31,145 nucleotides of DNA from a virus: positions 1-31,145 of the IMG/VR virus record IMGVR_UViG_3300046167_000035. The stretch is one strand, 5' to 3'. Shown here piece by piece: positions 1 to 7,174 of this stretch. The position numbers and the translations under genes were made by a program. Under the pieces are notes generated by a model. The model did no database searches. It was not told the DNA's origin and saw only the letters and a list, made by a program, of their open reading frames with translations. Positions within the stretch are counted from its first letter, which is position 1. Every line of letters starts with the position of its first letter.

Positions 1-1
1 G

Positions 2-287
2 GGACTTGCCCAGGTGACAAACTTCCCTGTTCACTTCGGCAACTGATGGCAATGTTACCGCCCAGATATTTTACTTAAAGAATCAAGATGCGAAGACATG
101 GAAAGACCGAGTCGAAAATGTCCATGCAACTATCAACCTTAATGATGTTCTAAGCGGTGCAAAGGATAGAATCGGCAAATATATGGCGAATGAAAAGAAA
201 CTAACAGAAATAAATCCTTTACCTACAACATCTAAGGAGAAGGAAAGCCTGGTAATTAATCAGACTGACAAGAAAAAGAATAAATAA
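2..287 (+). CDS. terS: Terminase small subunit, C-terminal part, frameshifted
   Basis: This is the C-terminal end of a DNA-packaging small subunit, which recognises phage DNA and hands it to the large terminase encoded downstream. Frame 2 (from base 2) reads GLAQVTN and then breaks. Frame 3 continues as SLFTSATDGNVTAQIFYLKN and runs to the TAA at 285-287. The phrase GNVTAQIFxLKN is typical of phage small terminases and homologous small-terminase-like DNA-binding proteins. The two frames join smoothly if one T of the TT at 23-24 is removed. The C-terminal tail is Lys-rich (KKKNK). The N-terminal helix-turn-helix lies outside the window. Position next to terL supports the call. The family call is good; whether the frame break is real is uncertain. 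Confidence 0.75.
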
Positions 288-377
288 ATGGCGGTTGTTG
301 CTCCTCCTCATGGCAACAGCGTTCAAGGGTTCGCCAATAAGTAGAGATTTGTTAGATGCTCCAACAAATATGATGCT

Positions 378-411
378 TATACCCCCCCTTGATTTTTTCG
401 CACGGGGTATA
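378..411. other. Perfect 8-bp inverted repeat between terS and terL
   Basis: TATACCCC at 378-385 is matched by GGGGTATA at 404-411, with an 18-nt spacer. The left arm runs into a C7 tract. This lies in the roughly 185-bp stretch between the small terminase stop (287) and the next supported gene (472), which holds no convincing gene. It could be an RNA hairpin, an operator or part of a packaging recognition site. No U-tract follows directly, so it is not a canonical terminator. Function is unknown. Confidence 0.45.
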
Positions 412-430
412 TTACGTGTAACTGTTGCGA

Positions 431-461
431 TAATTTTTTTTAATTTTTTTGAATTTTTTTT
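431..461. repeat. Three 10-bp phased T-tracts (predicted DNA bend)
   Basis: Three consecutive 10-bp units, TAATTTTTTT, TAATTTTTTT and GAATTTTTTT, occupy 431-460, with an extra T at 461. T-runs of 7-8 repeat exactly once per helical turn. It is established that A/T-tracts phased with the helix bend DNA. The site lies between the terminase subunit genes, just before the ribosome binding site of the 29-codon ORF. A role in packaging initiation or as an upstream promoter element is inference. Simple slippage expansion of a T-rich stretch is an alternative. Confidence 0.7.
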
Positions 462-471
462 GGAGCAAAAT

Positions 472-561
472 ATGAAAGAGGCAATACGAGAAATCTTAGC
501 AATACTTAGCATTGGTGCTGTAGGCAACATCGCAATATTTTTAATACTGGTACATATATGA
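472..561 (+). CDS. Small single-pass membrane peptide upstream of terL
   Basis: A 29-codon ORF starting at ATG 472, with GGAG at 462-465 six bases upstream. The product begins MKEAIREILAIL and continues into a hydrophobic stretch of about 20 residues, predicting one transmembrane segment. Its TGA (559-561) overlaps the terL ATG (558-560) in an ATGA arrangement, which suggests translational coupling. The same frame is open further upstream to 295, but that extension would translate the phased T-tracts as Phe-rich sequence and has no obvious ribosome binding site. No family is recognised. Confidence 0.45.
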   Translation: MKEAIREILAILSIGAVGNIAIFLILVHI

Positions 562-2090
562 AATACGGAGCAGAACAAGAAAAGGAATTGATGACCGAGA
601 TATGGTCGCCCTACATAAAAGATGATCCATACAACTTTGTAAAGTTTATCTTTCCCTGGGGACAGAAGGACACCCCCCTTGAAGACTTTGAAGGCCCTAG
701 GAAGTGGCAAGAAGAAATTTTAAAAAAAATGACAGTCCACATCCAACGTAACCAAGGACGTGTTGATCCCGAAATGTTTAGATTAGCTGTAGCATCTGGT
801 CGTGGTATCGGAAAGTCTGCACTTGTCTCCTGGCTAATACTATGGATGCTATCCACACGACTAGGCTCAACCATAATCGTAACCGCCAACACCGAACAAC
901 AGCTCAGATCAAGAACATGGGCAGAGCTAGGTAAGTGGCTAACCCTAGCAATAAACAATCACTGGTACTCTAAGACAGCCACCACGATTAAACCAGAAGG
1001 TTGGTTTGAAGAAGCACTCAAAAGAGATCTAAAAATAGACACTGGTTACTACTACGCCCAAGCACAATTATGGAGCGAGGAAAACCCAGACGCGTTTGCA
1101 GGTATCCATTCATCATACGGTGTATGTTTAATTATGGATGAAGCATCAGGTATCCCAGCTCCTATCTACTCAGTCTCCGAAGGTTTCTTCTCCGAGCCAA
1201 CTGAAAACCGTTACTGGTTTACCTTCTCCAACCCCAGAAGAAACTCAGGCCCTTTCTACGACAGCTTTACATCTAAACGTAAGTTCTGGAATCTAAAACA
1301 AATAGACTCACGAACTGTAGAGGGTACTGACCAAAAACTTTTTCAAACTATGCTAGAGCAGTACGGTGAAGATTCTACCGTTGCAAGAGTAGAGGTACTC
1401 GGAGAGTTTCCAAACTCCGATGATGATTCAGTCATACCAATGGAACTTGCTAGAAACGCAATCAACAGAGATGTATCACTAACTGCAAAAGCACCAATCA
1501 TCTGGGGACTGGACGTAGCACGTTTTGGTGGAGACAACTCAGCACTTTGCGTCCGACAAGGCAACACAGTTTTTGAAATTAACACTTACAAATCTATGGA
1601 TTTAATGCAATTATGCGGTGCAATTAAAAATAAGTTTGATGATTGCACAGTCATAGAAAGACCAGAAGAAATACTTATTGATGTTATTGGTCTTGGTGCA
1701 GGAGTTGTAGATAGACTAGCGGAACAAAATTTACCAGTAAGAGGTATCAACGTATCCGAGTCACCATCGTCAAAGAAAAACTATCTCAACCTACGAGCTG
1801 AGTTATGGTTTGCTATTAAGGATTGGTTGGCGCTGCGTAATTGCCGACTTCCTAATGATGATGAGCTTGTATCAGAATTGGCAGCGCCTTCTTACAAATA
1901 TACATCAACAGGAAAAATAAAAATAGAGTCCAAGGATGAAATGAAAAAAAGAGGAATCAAATCGCCCGACAAAGCAGATGCTCTTGCATTGACCATGGCA
2001 TCCTCGGCTGCAAGTTTTAGTGGAGGAGAGAACTTTTTAGGGTATAATTTCAAGAAACCATTGACATCAAGAATAATACGAGTGGGATAA
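558..2090 (+). CDS. terL: Terminase large subunit (packaging ATPase and nuclease)
   Basis: The 510-residue motor that cuts concatemeric phage DNA and pumps it into the prohead through the portal. The ATPase domain shows a Walker A motif, SGRGIGKS (residues 80-87, Lys86), and a Walker B, CLIMDE (Asp194-Glu195). The C-terminal RNase H-like nuclease has its first acidic residue in WGLDVARFGGD (Asp319), a second acidic strand in ILIDVIGLG, and a final Asp near SPDKADALA. Length is normal for the family. ATG 558 overlaps the preceding TGA. A second in-frame ATG at 591 has a better ribosome binding site (AAAGGA, 581-586), so the true start could be 33 bases downstream. Portal follows after 6 bases. 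Confidence 0.95.
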   Translation: MKYGAEQEKELMTEIWSPYIKDDPYNFVKFIFPWGQKDTPLEDFEGPRKWQEEILKKMTVHIQRNQGRVDPEMFRLAVASGRGIGKSALVSWLILWMLSTRLGSTIIVTANTEQQLRSRTWAELGKWLTLAINNHWYSKTATTIKPEGWFEEALKRDLKIDTGYYYAQAQLWSEENPDAFAGIHSSYGVCLIMDEASGIPAPIYSVSEGFFSEPTENRYWFTFSNPRRNSGPFYDSFTSKRKFWNLKQIDSRTVEGTDQKLFQTMLEQYGEDSTVARVEVLGEFPNSDDDSVIPMELARNAINRDVSLTAKAPIIWGLDVARFGGDNSALCVRQGNTVFEINTYKSMDLMQLCGAIKNKFDDCTVIERPEEILIDVIGLGAGVVDRLAEQNLPVRGINVSESPSSKKNYLNLRAELWFAIKDWLALRNCRLPNDDELVSELAAPSYKYTSTGKIKIESKDEMKKRGIKSPDKADALALTMASSAASFSGGENFLGYNFKKPLTSRIIRVG

Positions 2091-2096
2091 AAATTT

Positions 2097-4241
2097 ATGG
2101 AATATGATAAAGACGATATAGTTGAACAACTAGACGAACAACAAGAGTCTTATGACGAAGAGAAATTACAAGGCTGTCTTAAATCCGAAATGGATGACGC
2201 TAAAGACTTCATTGACCAAATTGGTGAACAACGAGCAGATGCAACAGACTACTATCTAGGCAGTCAGCCTGGATCAACATCTTCTCTTCAATCAGAGTTC
2301 ATATCAACAGACGTTAGAGACAGCGTACTGTTTATGCTTCCTTCTATCATGCGTACCTTTTTTGGTACTAGCAAGATAGTTGAGTTCATACCTAAAGGCC
2401 CTGAAGACATACAACTTGCTACACAGCAAACCGATTACATTAACTATGTCATCCAGCAAAAGAATCCTGGATTCAAAGTTTTGTATGATGCTTTTAAAGA
2501 CGCACTAATCAGAAAAACTGGTTTTGTAAAAGCCTACTGGGATGACAGTATTACTGCATCAACACACGAATACACAAACATTTCTCCAGAAGCCTACCAA
2601 GCACTCATACTTGATCCTAACGTAGAGGTAATAAAAGAGTCTGTAGAAATGCAAAGCATGACATTGCAAAACCCTGAAACTGGTGAGCAGATTACACAAG
2701 AAACACCAGCCAGTTACGACATTAAAATTAGAAGAATTAAACCTAAAGACCAAGTGGTTATAGAAGCAGTACCACCTGAAGAAGTTTTAATATCAAGAAA
2801 TGCTAGAGACTTAGAATCATCACCTTACGTTGCACACCGCATGGTAAAAACTGTAAGCGACTTAGTTGCTATGGGTTACAACAAAGAAGACATGGAACAA
2901 TACGCTGGTTCTGGTGACTCTGTAGATGCAGAAAGTTATGACGAAGAACAAGCAAGAAATCCTTACGCTGATTTTTCTGGCGTAGATAGAACTGACCAAA
3001 ATAATGTTCTCTATGTAGAGCATTATGTTTTTTATGATTTAGATGGCGATGGTATAGATGAAAGGATTAGGGTATGCACTGTAGGCAATGGGATGAACAT
3101 TGTTAACGCAACACCTTGGGACGATCTACCTATTACACTCTTCTGTCCCGATCCTGAACCTCACACCTCCATTGGTTCATGTCCTGCGGACTACCTAATG
3201 CCTATTCAAGCGGCTAAATCTCAGATAATGAGAGACACCCTTGACAGTCTAGGCCACGCCATCTTCCCGAGAATGGGAATTGTTGAAGGACAAGTTAATA
3301 TTGACGATGTCCTTAACACCGACATAGGACAACCTATTAGAATGAGAGCGCCAGGAATGGTACAGCCTTTCGCTGTGCCTTTCGTTGGTAAAGAAGCCTT
3401 CCCAGTATTGTCTTATCTTGACGAAGCCAAGGAGAACCGCACAGGCGTTTCCAAAGCCTCCGCTGGACTAAACGCAGACGCACTTCAGTCTTCTACCGCC
3501 CAAGCAGTATCGGCAACTATGTCTGGTGCGCAAGGCAGAGTAGAACTTATTTGCAGACACTTTGCAGACGGAATGAAAGATTTATTTAAACTGGTTAACT
3601 CACTTGTTATCAAGCACCAAGAAGGTCAAGATATGATGAGACTGAACAACGAGTTTGTACCTATTGATCCTAGATACTGGGATGCTGACAAAGACTTAGT
3701 TATTAATGTTGGTATATCTAAATCATCTGACGAAGAGAAGTTCCAAGTCTTAACAGCCTTATCACAAAAACAAGAACAAATCTTACAAACACTAGGCCCT
3801 GATAATCCTTTACTCAATCTACAGCAGTACGCTAACACATTGACCAAAATGATTGAAATGGCTGGTTTCAAAGATGCTAATTCATTTATAAACACAACCG
3901 TTCCACCAATGCCACCACAGCAACCGCAAGATCAGAAACCTTCTCCTGAAGAAATGTTAGCTCAAGCAGAAGCAATGAAGGCACAGAACTTAGCACAAAA
4001 AGCTATCATTGATGCAGAGACAGACAGAATGAAAATTATCATGGATGACGACAGAAACCGTGATGAACATGAAGCTGATCTAAAAGTAAAAATAGCTGAA
4101 CTAGAAGCTAAGTACGGTACGCAAGTAAATGTAGCAGAGATCAACGCTATCATGGAAAGAGATAGAGAAGCTATTAGACAAGTAGCAAAGAATCAATCTC
4201 AAGGAATGTTTACAAATGGAAACAACCAACCAATCGGATAA
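2097..4241 (+). CDS. Portal protein
   Basis: A 714-residue protein directly after terL, the usual place and size for the large portal of podoviruses. The portal forms the dodecameric ring at the capsid vertex through which DNA passes and on which the tail is built. The N-terminal half includes DVRDSVLFMLPSIMRTFFG and a long helical and beta-rich core. The C-terminal part from about residue 600 is Pro/Gln-rich and then strongly charged and helical (EAMKAQNLAQKAIIDAETD and following), consistent with a coiled-coil or barrel extension as in P22-type portals. The assignment rests on size, order and overall character, because portal proteins have no catalytic motif. Confidence 0.85.
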   Translation: MEYDKDDIVEQLDEQQESYDEEKLQGCLKSEMDDAKDFIDQIGEQRADATDYYLGSQPGSTSSLQSEFISTDVRDSVLFMLPSIMRTFFGTSKIVEFIPKGPEDIQLATQQTDYINYVIQQKNPGFKVLYDAFKDALIRKTGFVKAYWDDSITASTHEYTNISPEAYQALILDPNVEVIKESVEMQSMTLQNPETGEQITQETPASYDIKIRRIKPKDQVVIEAVPPEEVLISRNARDLESSPYVAHRMVKTVSDLVAMGYNKEDMEQYAGSGDSVDAESYDEEQARNPYADFSGVDRTDQNNVLYVEHYVFYDLDGDGIDERIRVCTVGNGMNIVNATPWDDLPITLFCPDPEPHTSIGSCPADYLMPIQAAKSQIMRDTLDSLGHAIFPRMGIVEGQVNIDDVLNTDIGQPIRMRAPGMVQPFAVPFVGKEAFPVLSYLDEAKENRTGVSKASAGLNADALQSSTAQAVSATMSGAQGRVELICRHFADGMKDLFKLVNSLVIKHQEGQDMMRLNNEFVPIDPRYWDADKDLVINVGISKSSDEEKFQVLTALSQKQEQILQTLGPDNPLLNLQQYANTLTKMIEMAGFKDANSFINTTVPPMPPQQPQDQKPSPEEMLAQAEAMKAQNLAQKAIIDAETDRMKIIMDDDRNRDEHEADLKVKIAELEAKYGTQVNVAEINAIMERDREAIRQVAKNQSQGMFTNGNNQPIG

Positions 4242-4399
4242 GATATACGATTTAGAATTTCTTGATGGAGATTTTATTTATGTTGGTTCGGACATTAAGG
4301 CTAAGAACTTTAGAAGAAGCTAAAAGAGTCGCAAGAGTGTTTCTACAAATACCACCAGACTCAGAGCTGATATCTTGTACGGAGACATTGATACACTAA
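4216..4399 (+). CDS. Small protein of unknown function, frameshifted
   Basis: Two short frames join into one sensible 60-residue protein. From ATG 4216, the first frame reads METTNQSDKIYDLEFLDGDF and continues to IKAK before breaking. The second frame carries TLEEAKRVARVFLQIPPDSE and ends at TAA 4397-4399. Removing one A of the AA at 4306-4307 fuses them so that IKAK runs into TLEEAKRVA, a strand-then-helix pattern common in small proteins. The gene begins inside the end of the portal gene with AAGGA at 4201-4205. Its TAA overlaps the next ATG. No named family is recognised. The alternative is two separate micro-ORFs (4216-4323 and 4280-4399). Confidence 0.5.
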
Positions 4400-4497
4400 T
4401 GAAAAAATATTTAATTAAAACTTGGCAATGGTTAGACAGCTTGATGAAGCCTAAACCAATTATCAAAAAAAGAGGACGACCAAGGAAAAAGAAATAA
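4399..4497 (+). CDS. Very small basic protein with AT-hook-like tail
   Basis: A 32-residue ORF, with its ATG (4399-4401) overlapping the preceding TAA and its own TAA (4495-4497) overlapping the next ATG. The N-terminal part is an amphipathic Trp-containing helix (MKKYLIKTWQWLDSLM). The C-terminus, KKRGRPRKKK, contains the GRP core of an AT-hook, a minor-groove DNA-binding motif, so DNA binding is plausible but not shown. The double stop/start overlap supports it being translated. No family recognised. Confidence 0.5.
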   Translation: MKKYLIKTWQWLDSLMKPKPIIKKRGRPRKKK

Positions 4498-4770
4498 TGG
4501 CAATAACCTATAGAGGCGAAAAGTTCGCTGGTTACAACAAACCTAAACGTACCCCTAACCACAAAACAAAGTCACACGCTGTCTTAGCAAAAGTCGGTAG
4601 CACCATAAAATTAATTCGCTTTGGTCAACAGGGCGTAAGCGGTGCTGGTAAAAAACCAATGACTGAAAAAGGCAAAGCAAGAAGAAAATCATTCAAGGCA
4701 AGACACGCCAAGAATATCGCAAGAGGGTAAGTTGTCCGCAGCTTACTGGGCTAACAAAGTAAAATGGTAA
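4497..4770 (+). CDS. DUF6321-like small basic phage protein, frameshifted
   Basis: A conserved small protein found near portal and lysis genes of many marine phages; its function is unknown. The first frame starts MAITYRGEKFAGYNKPKRTP, is rich in Lys and Arg, and ends ARHAKNIARG at a premature TAA (4728-4730). The +1 frame continues KLSAAYWANKVKW and stops at 4768-4770. That phrase is the expected C-terminus of the family. Deleting one G from GGG 4725-4727 restores a 90-residue protein. Basic composition suggests nucleic acid contact. The family name is from memory; the repaired reading frame is seen directly. Confidence 0.75.
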
Positions 4771-4779
4771 GGAGATACT

Positions 4780-4911
4780 ATGTCATTATATGAAAATATA
4801 AATAAAAGAAAAAAAGCTAAAACAAGCAGACCAAAAAAGAAATCTACAATTTCTAAAAAAGCCTACGCCAACATGAAAGCTGGTTTCCCTAAAAAGAAAA
4901 AGAAGAAGTAA
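4780..4911 (+). CDS. Lysine-rich small phage protein
   Basis: A 43-residue ORF, with GGAG at 4771-4774 five bases before the ATG. The product, starting MSLYENINKRKKAKTSRPKK, is extremely basic and ends in a run of lysines (FPKKKKKK). It contains the phrase SKKAYANMKAGFP, which I recall from small proteins next to DUF6321-like genes in marine phages. Function unknown; a nucleic-acid-associated role is possible from the charge alone. Confidence 0.7.
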   Translation: MSLYENINKRKKAKTSRPKKKSTISKKAYANMKAGFPKKKKKK

Positions 4912-5031
4912 TTGTTTGGTTGGTTTGATAAGTTTTTAGAGTGGTCGTTCCAACGACACGCAAACAACCTACACAAAAAATATACATATGATAGACAAAC
5001 TAATAAAACCCGTAAGCGAACTACTAGATAA
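4912..5031 (+). CDS. Possible small amphipathic protein, TTG start
   Basis: A 39-codon frame opening with TTG immediately after the preceding TAA. It starts FGWFDKFLEWSFQRHANN, which looks like an amphipathic helix, and turns basic at its end. It overlaps the first 44 bases of the holin gene in another frame, no clear ribosome binding site is visible, and the later residues may only be a shadow of the holin. Without it, this stretch is only a 76-base gap. Weak call. Confidence 0.3.
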   Translation: MFGWFDKFLEWSFQRHANNLHKKYTYDRQTNKTRKRTTR

Positions 5032-5359
5032 GTTTATTCCAGACGCGGATACAAAACAAAAGATTGCACATGAAATCGCAACCATGTCGCAAAAGCACAT
5101 CCATGAAATTGCTAAAGCACAAATAGAAGTTAACAAAGAAGAAGCCAAGGGTAACTGGTTTCAATCATCTTGGAGACCAGCTACAGCATGGATATGTGTT
5201 GCAGGATTTGCAGTCAACTTTTTAATCAGTCCTCTCGCTGCACCTTTTGGTATTGTTGTACCTCAAGCAGATACATCAACGATGCTACCTGTTCTTATGG
5301 GTATGCTTGGTCTTGGCGGTATGCGATCTTATGAAAGGGTAAAAGGCGTTGGAAAATAA
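4988..5359 (+). CDS. Holin, GTA-type 3TM family
   Basis: A 123-residue membrane protein matching the three-TM holin family first described for gene transfer agents (GTA_holin_3TM). Holins form inner-membrane lesions that let the endolysin reach the cell wall. An amphipathic N-terminal half (LIKPVSELLDKFIPD, then a charged helix) leads to the family's characteristic GNWFQSSWRPATAW motif. Hydrophobic segments follow (ICVAGFAVNFLISPLAAPFG and MLPVLMGMLGLGGMRSYE). Its TAA overlaps the next ATG, and the M15 endolysin lies two genes downstream, forming a lysis cassette. Confidence 0.88.
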   Translation: MIDKLIKPVSELLDKFIPDADTKQKIAHEIATMSQKHIHEIAKAQIEVNKEEAKGNWFQSSWRPATAWICVAGFAVNFLISPLAAPFGIVVPQADTSTMLPVLMGMLGLGGMRSYERVKGVGK

Positions 5360-5643
5360 TGAACCAGATAGCCAAAGTAGATGATAAATCTTCTTTAAGC
5401 ATATCGCTTCCTTACCTTGCACAAATAGTAGTTGCTATATCTTTAGGAGTTTGGGGTTATGCCAACATTACCGAAAAGATAGATACAAACTCACAAGAAA
5501 CTAGAAACCTCAGAGGAAATCAAAACAACTATATCTTCCCAGATATTAGAACACTTGAGCAACAAGTAGTAGAATTAGAAAAGGAAGTATTAATTTTAAA
5601 AACAGAAATAGAATTTTATAAAAAAGAGTTAGAAAAAAAATGA
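5359..5643 (+). CDS. Membrane-anchored coiled-coil protein of the lysis cassette
   Basis: 94 residues. One N-terminal transmembrane segment (about residues 17-37, LPYLAQIVVAISLGVWGY) is followed by a long charged helix with heptad-like spacing (LEQQVVELEKEVLILKTEIE). This is the architecture of inner-membrane spanins (Rz-like), and the gene sits between holin and endolysin. A spanin role is therefore a reasonable inference, but no outer-membrane partner with a lipobox was found, and small accessory holins can look the same. The start overlaps the holin stop in TAATG. Confidence 0.6.
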   Translation: MNQIAKVDDKSSLSISLPYLAQIVVAISLGVWGYANITEKIDTNSQETRNLRGNQNNYIFPDIRTLEQQVVELEKEVLILKTEIEFYKKELEKK

Positions 5644-5675
5644 TTAAATTAATAGTAAAAGGTTATATAAGATGA
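5640..5675 (+). CDS. 11-codon linker ORF bridging spanin-like gene and endolysin
   Basis: ATG 5640-5642 overlaps the upstream TGA (5641-5643) as ATGA. Eleven codons (MIKLIVKGYIR) later, its TGA (5673-5675) overlaps the endolysin ATG (5672-5674), again as ATGA. It exactly fills the gap between the two genes, so ribosomes could pass through by termination-reinitiation. It contains AAAAGG (5657-5662), which is also the endolysin ribosome binding site. It may be coincidental in AT-rich DNA. Confidence 0.3.
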   Translation: MIKLIVKGYIR

Positions 5676-6043
5676 CTTGGGAAAACTTCAAAGAAGAAGA
5701 GTTTGCTTGCAAACATTGTGGTAAAAATGGTATTTCACACGAACTAATAAATAAGTTACAATCACTTAGAACTGAGCTGGGTTTTCCTTTTATTATTACA
5801 TCTGGTTACAGATGCGAAGAACATCCAATAGAAGCGAGAAAGAAAACACCAGGTACTCATGCAGAAGGATTGGCTGCTGATGTATATGTAAGAGGAAGCA
5901 AAGCACTCAACATAGTATCAAAAGCTAAAGATTATGGATTTACTGGCGTTGGTGTGAATCAAAAAGGAGATGCTCGTTTTATACACTTAGACATCTCGGA
6001 AGAAAAAGAAAACAGACCAAGGCCACACATTTGGAGTTATTGA
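5672..6043 (+). CDS. Endolysin, peptidase M15A family
   Basis: A 123-residue single-domain zinc peptidase of the M15A type (D-Ala carboxypeptidase/L-Ala-D-Glu endopeptidase-like), which cuts peptidoglycan cross-links during lysis. Zinc ligands of the HxxxxxxD...H pattern are visible: His63 and Asp70 in GTHAEGLAADV, and His105 in RFIHLDI. The motif ITSGYRCEEHP (41-52) is characteristic of the family. A CxxC-type pair, Cys13/Cys16 in ACKHCGK, sits near the N-terminus. It has no signal peptide, consistent with holin-dependent release. The stop overlaps the next start as TGATG. Confidence 0.92.
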   Translation: MTWENFKEEEFACKHCGKNGISHELINKLQSLRTELGFPFIITSGYRCEEHPIEARKKTPGTHAEGLAADVYVRGSKALNIVSKAKDYGFTGVGVNQKGDARFIHLDISEEKENRPRPHIWSY

Positions 6044-6279
6044 TGGACAACCCTATTTTATTTTGGAACGCGATTATCACTCTCGTTTATGTTCCTATTA
6101 TATACAGCATCCGCACTAACGCTGCTGATGTCAAAAGGGTTGAAATATTGGTCAATAAAACAAGAGAAGAAATACCTACACGCTACGCAACCAAACAAGA
6201 CTTGCATTTAGACATGCAAAGAATTTTTGACAGACTAGACAAATTAGACGAAAAAATTGATAAACTAATAGCTAACTAG
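6043..6279 (+). CDS. Membrane-anchored coiled-coil protein
   Basis: 78 residues when started at ATG 6043, which overlaps the endolysin TGA and has TTGGAG at 6031-6036 as ribosome binding site. An N-terminal hydrophobic segment (about residues 4-25, ILFWNAIITLVYVPIIYSI) precedes a soluble helix ending MQRIFDRLDKLDEKIDKLI, a clear short coiled coil. This topology resembles small holin-accessory proteins such as the XhlA-like group. Context suggests a lysis or membrane role; no specific family is assigned. Confidence 0.7.
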   Translation: MDNPILFWNAIITLVYVPIIYSIRTNAADVKRVEILVNKTREEIPTRYATKQDLHLDMQRIFDRLDKLDEKIDKLIAN

Positions 6280-6288
6280 GAATTAATT

Positions 6289-6861
6289 ATGCCAGGATAC
6301 GATCACTTAAATAACAATCTAAACTACATACCATCTTATGCAATCACTCCTGCTGTAGATGCACCACAAATACAAAACGTACCAACACTACCAGCAGTAA
6401 CGAACCAAATGTCCAGCAATAGACAGCCTGGTTTTAGTATTACTAACGACTTTATAGAAGAAGACTTTAATCCTGGACAAACTATTGGGCCAGTAGGAAT
6501 GAACTTTGAAAACATACCAAAAGGTTTATTTGCAAACACAGAGCCAGAGCCTATTGAAATGTCCAAGTATGACGACAGAGATAGAAGTCCAATAAGGGAT
6601 TTTGATTTTTATGATTACTTTGGAACAAACATTGATGGACTAAATAGATTTAATTCTATGATTCCAGATAACACTTATTCATCTGGTTTGGATTATGCTA
6701 GATCAATCGCAGATGGTTCTAACGTAGACAATATGATTAGCCAAGGTCAAAGCTATTCATCACAAATGCCTCAAGGCTACACACAACAAGAAGTTGGTAA
6801 AAGTGGCTATCAAGGTTTTGATTATTCTGGACTACAAAGACTAATAGACAACATAGGTTAG
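6289..6861 (+). CDS. Hypothetical protein, mostly disordered
   Basis: A 190-residue protein rich in Asn, Pro, Gly, Ser and Tyr, with few long hydrophobic stretches, so largely disordered or extended. Tyr- and Asp-rich patches (FDFYDYFG; SQGQSYSSQMPQGYTQQ) are notable. It lies between the lysis cassette and the scaffold/capsid pair. A minor virion or assembly role is possible, but nothing in the sequence shows it. Ribosome binding site GGAA precedes the ATG. Confidence 0.7.
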   Translation: MPGYDHLNNNLNYIPSYAITPAVDAPQIQNVPTLPAVTNQMSSNRQPGFSITNDFIEEDFNPGQTIGPVGMNFENIPKGLFANTEPEPIEMSKYDDRDRSPIRDFDFYDYFGTNIDGLNRFNSMIPDNTYSSGLDYARSIADGSNVDNMISQGQSYSSQMPQGYTQQEVGKSGYQGFDYSGLQRLIDNIG

Positions 6862-6862
6862 T

Positions 6863-7123
6863 ATGCCCTCACAAGAAGATATCTTAAACTCAAACGAAGC
6901 AGAGTTAATTCTAAACTCAGAAACATTCAAACACGCTGTAAACAATCTTAAAGATGACTACATAAATTTATGGTTATTGTCCAAAGACAGTGATATAAAT
7001 AAAAGAGAAAATTTACACAAAGCAATCAAACTTTTACCCGAAATAGAAAAACATTTAAGAATAATAGTAGAGAAGGGTAAGATCACAAAGTCACAATTAG
7101 GAAGATTGAATAAAGTTGTGTAA
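6863..7123 (+). CDS. Small helical protein upstream of scaffold
   Basis: 86 residues, nearly all alpha-helical and charged. It contains NEAELILNSETFKHAVNNL, a Tyr/Trp stretch YINLWLL, and a C-terminal segment IEKHLRIIVEKGKITKSQLG. Similar small helical proteins with a 'seed, insert, hold-ends' pattern are common just before capsid genes in marine and enteric phages. Their function is not established. It starts one base after the stop of the preceding gene. Confidence 0.7.
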   Translation: MPSQEDILNSNEAELILNSETFKHAVNNLKDDYINLWLLSKDSDINKRENLHKAIKLLPEIEKHLRIIVEKGKITKSQLGRLNKVV

Positions 7124-7132
7124 AATTTAATT

Positions 7133-7151
7133 TAGTATTGTTAAAATACTA
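7133..7151 (+). promoter_or_regulatory. AT-rich hairpin upstream of scaffold gene
   Basis: TAGTATT (7133-7139) pairs with AATACTA (7145-7151) around a 5-nt loop. It occupies the 51-base gap between the preceding stop and the scaffold start, followed 8 bases later by T5. It could be a weak terminator, an mRNA processing site or part of the leader of the scaffold-capsid transcript. Its AT-only character makes stability modest. Confidence 0.3.
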
Positions 7152-7174
7152 CTTTACATTTTTAAGGAATGAAT

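Noticed and set aside
288-347. Short ORF beginning MAVVAPPHGNSVQGF right after the terS stop
   Set aside because: It is only 19 codons with no clear ribosome binding site. It would join the +1 frame running to 561 if another extra base were assumed, but no family motif supports that join, so it was left unannotated.
295-561. 88-codon ORF covering the terS-terL gap
   Set aside because: Most of it translates low-complexity T-tracts into Phe. The 29-codon ORF from 472 has a ribosome binding site and the same stop, so it is preferred.
219-710. 163-codon minus-strand ORF opposite terS/terL
   Set aside because: It lies antisense to two recognised terminase genes, has no family resemblance, and its Phe/Lys-rich middle comes from reading the T-tracts backwards.
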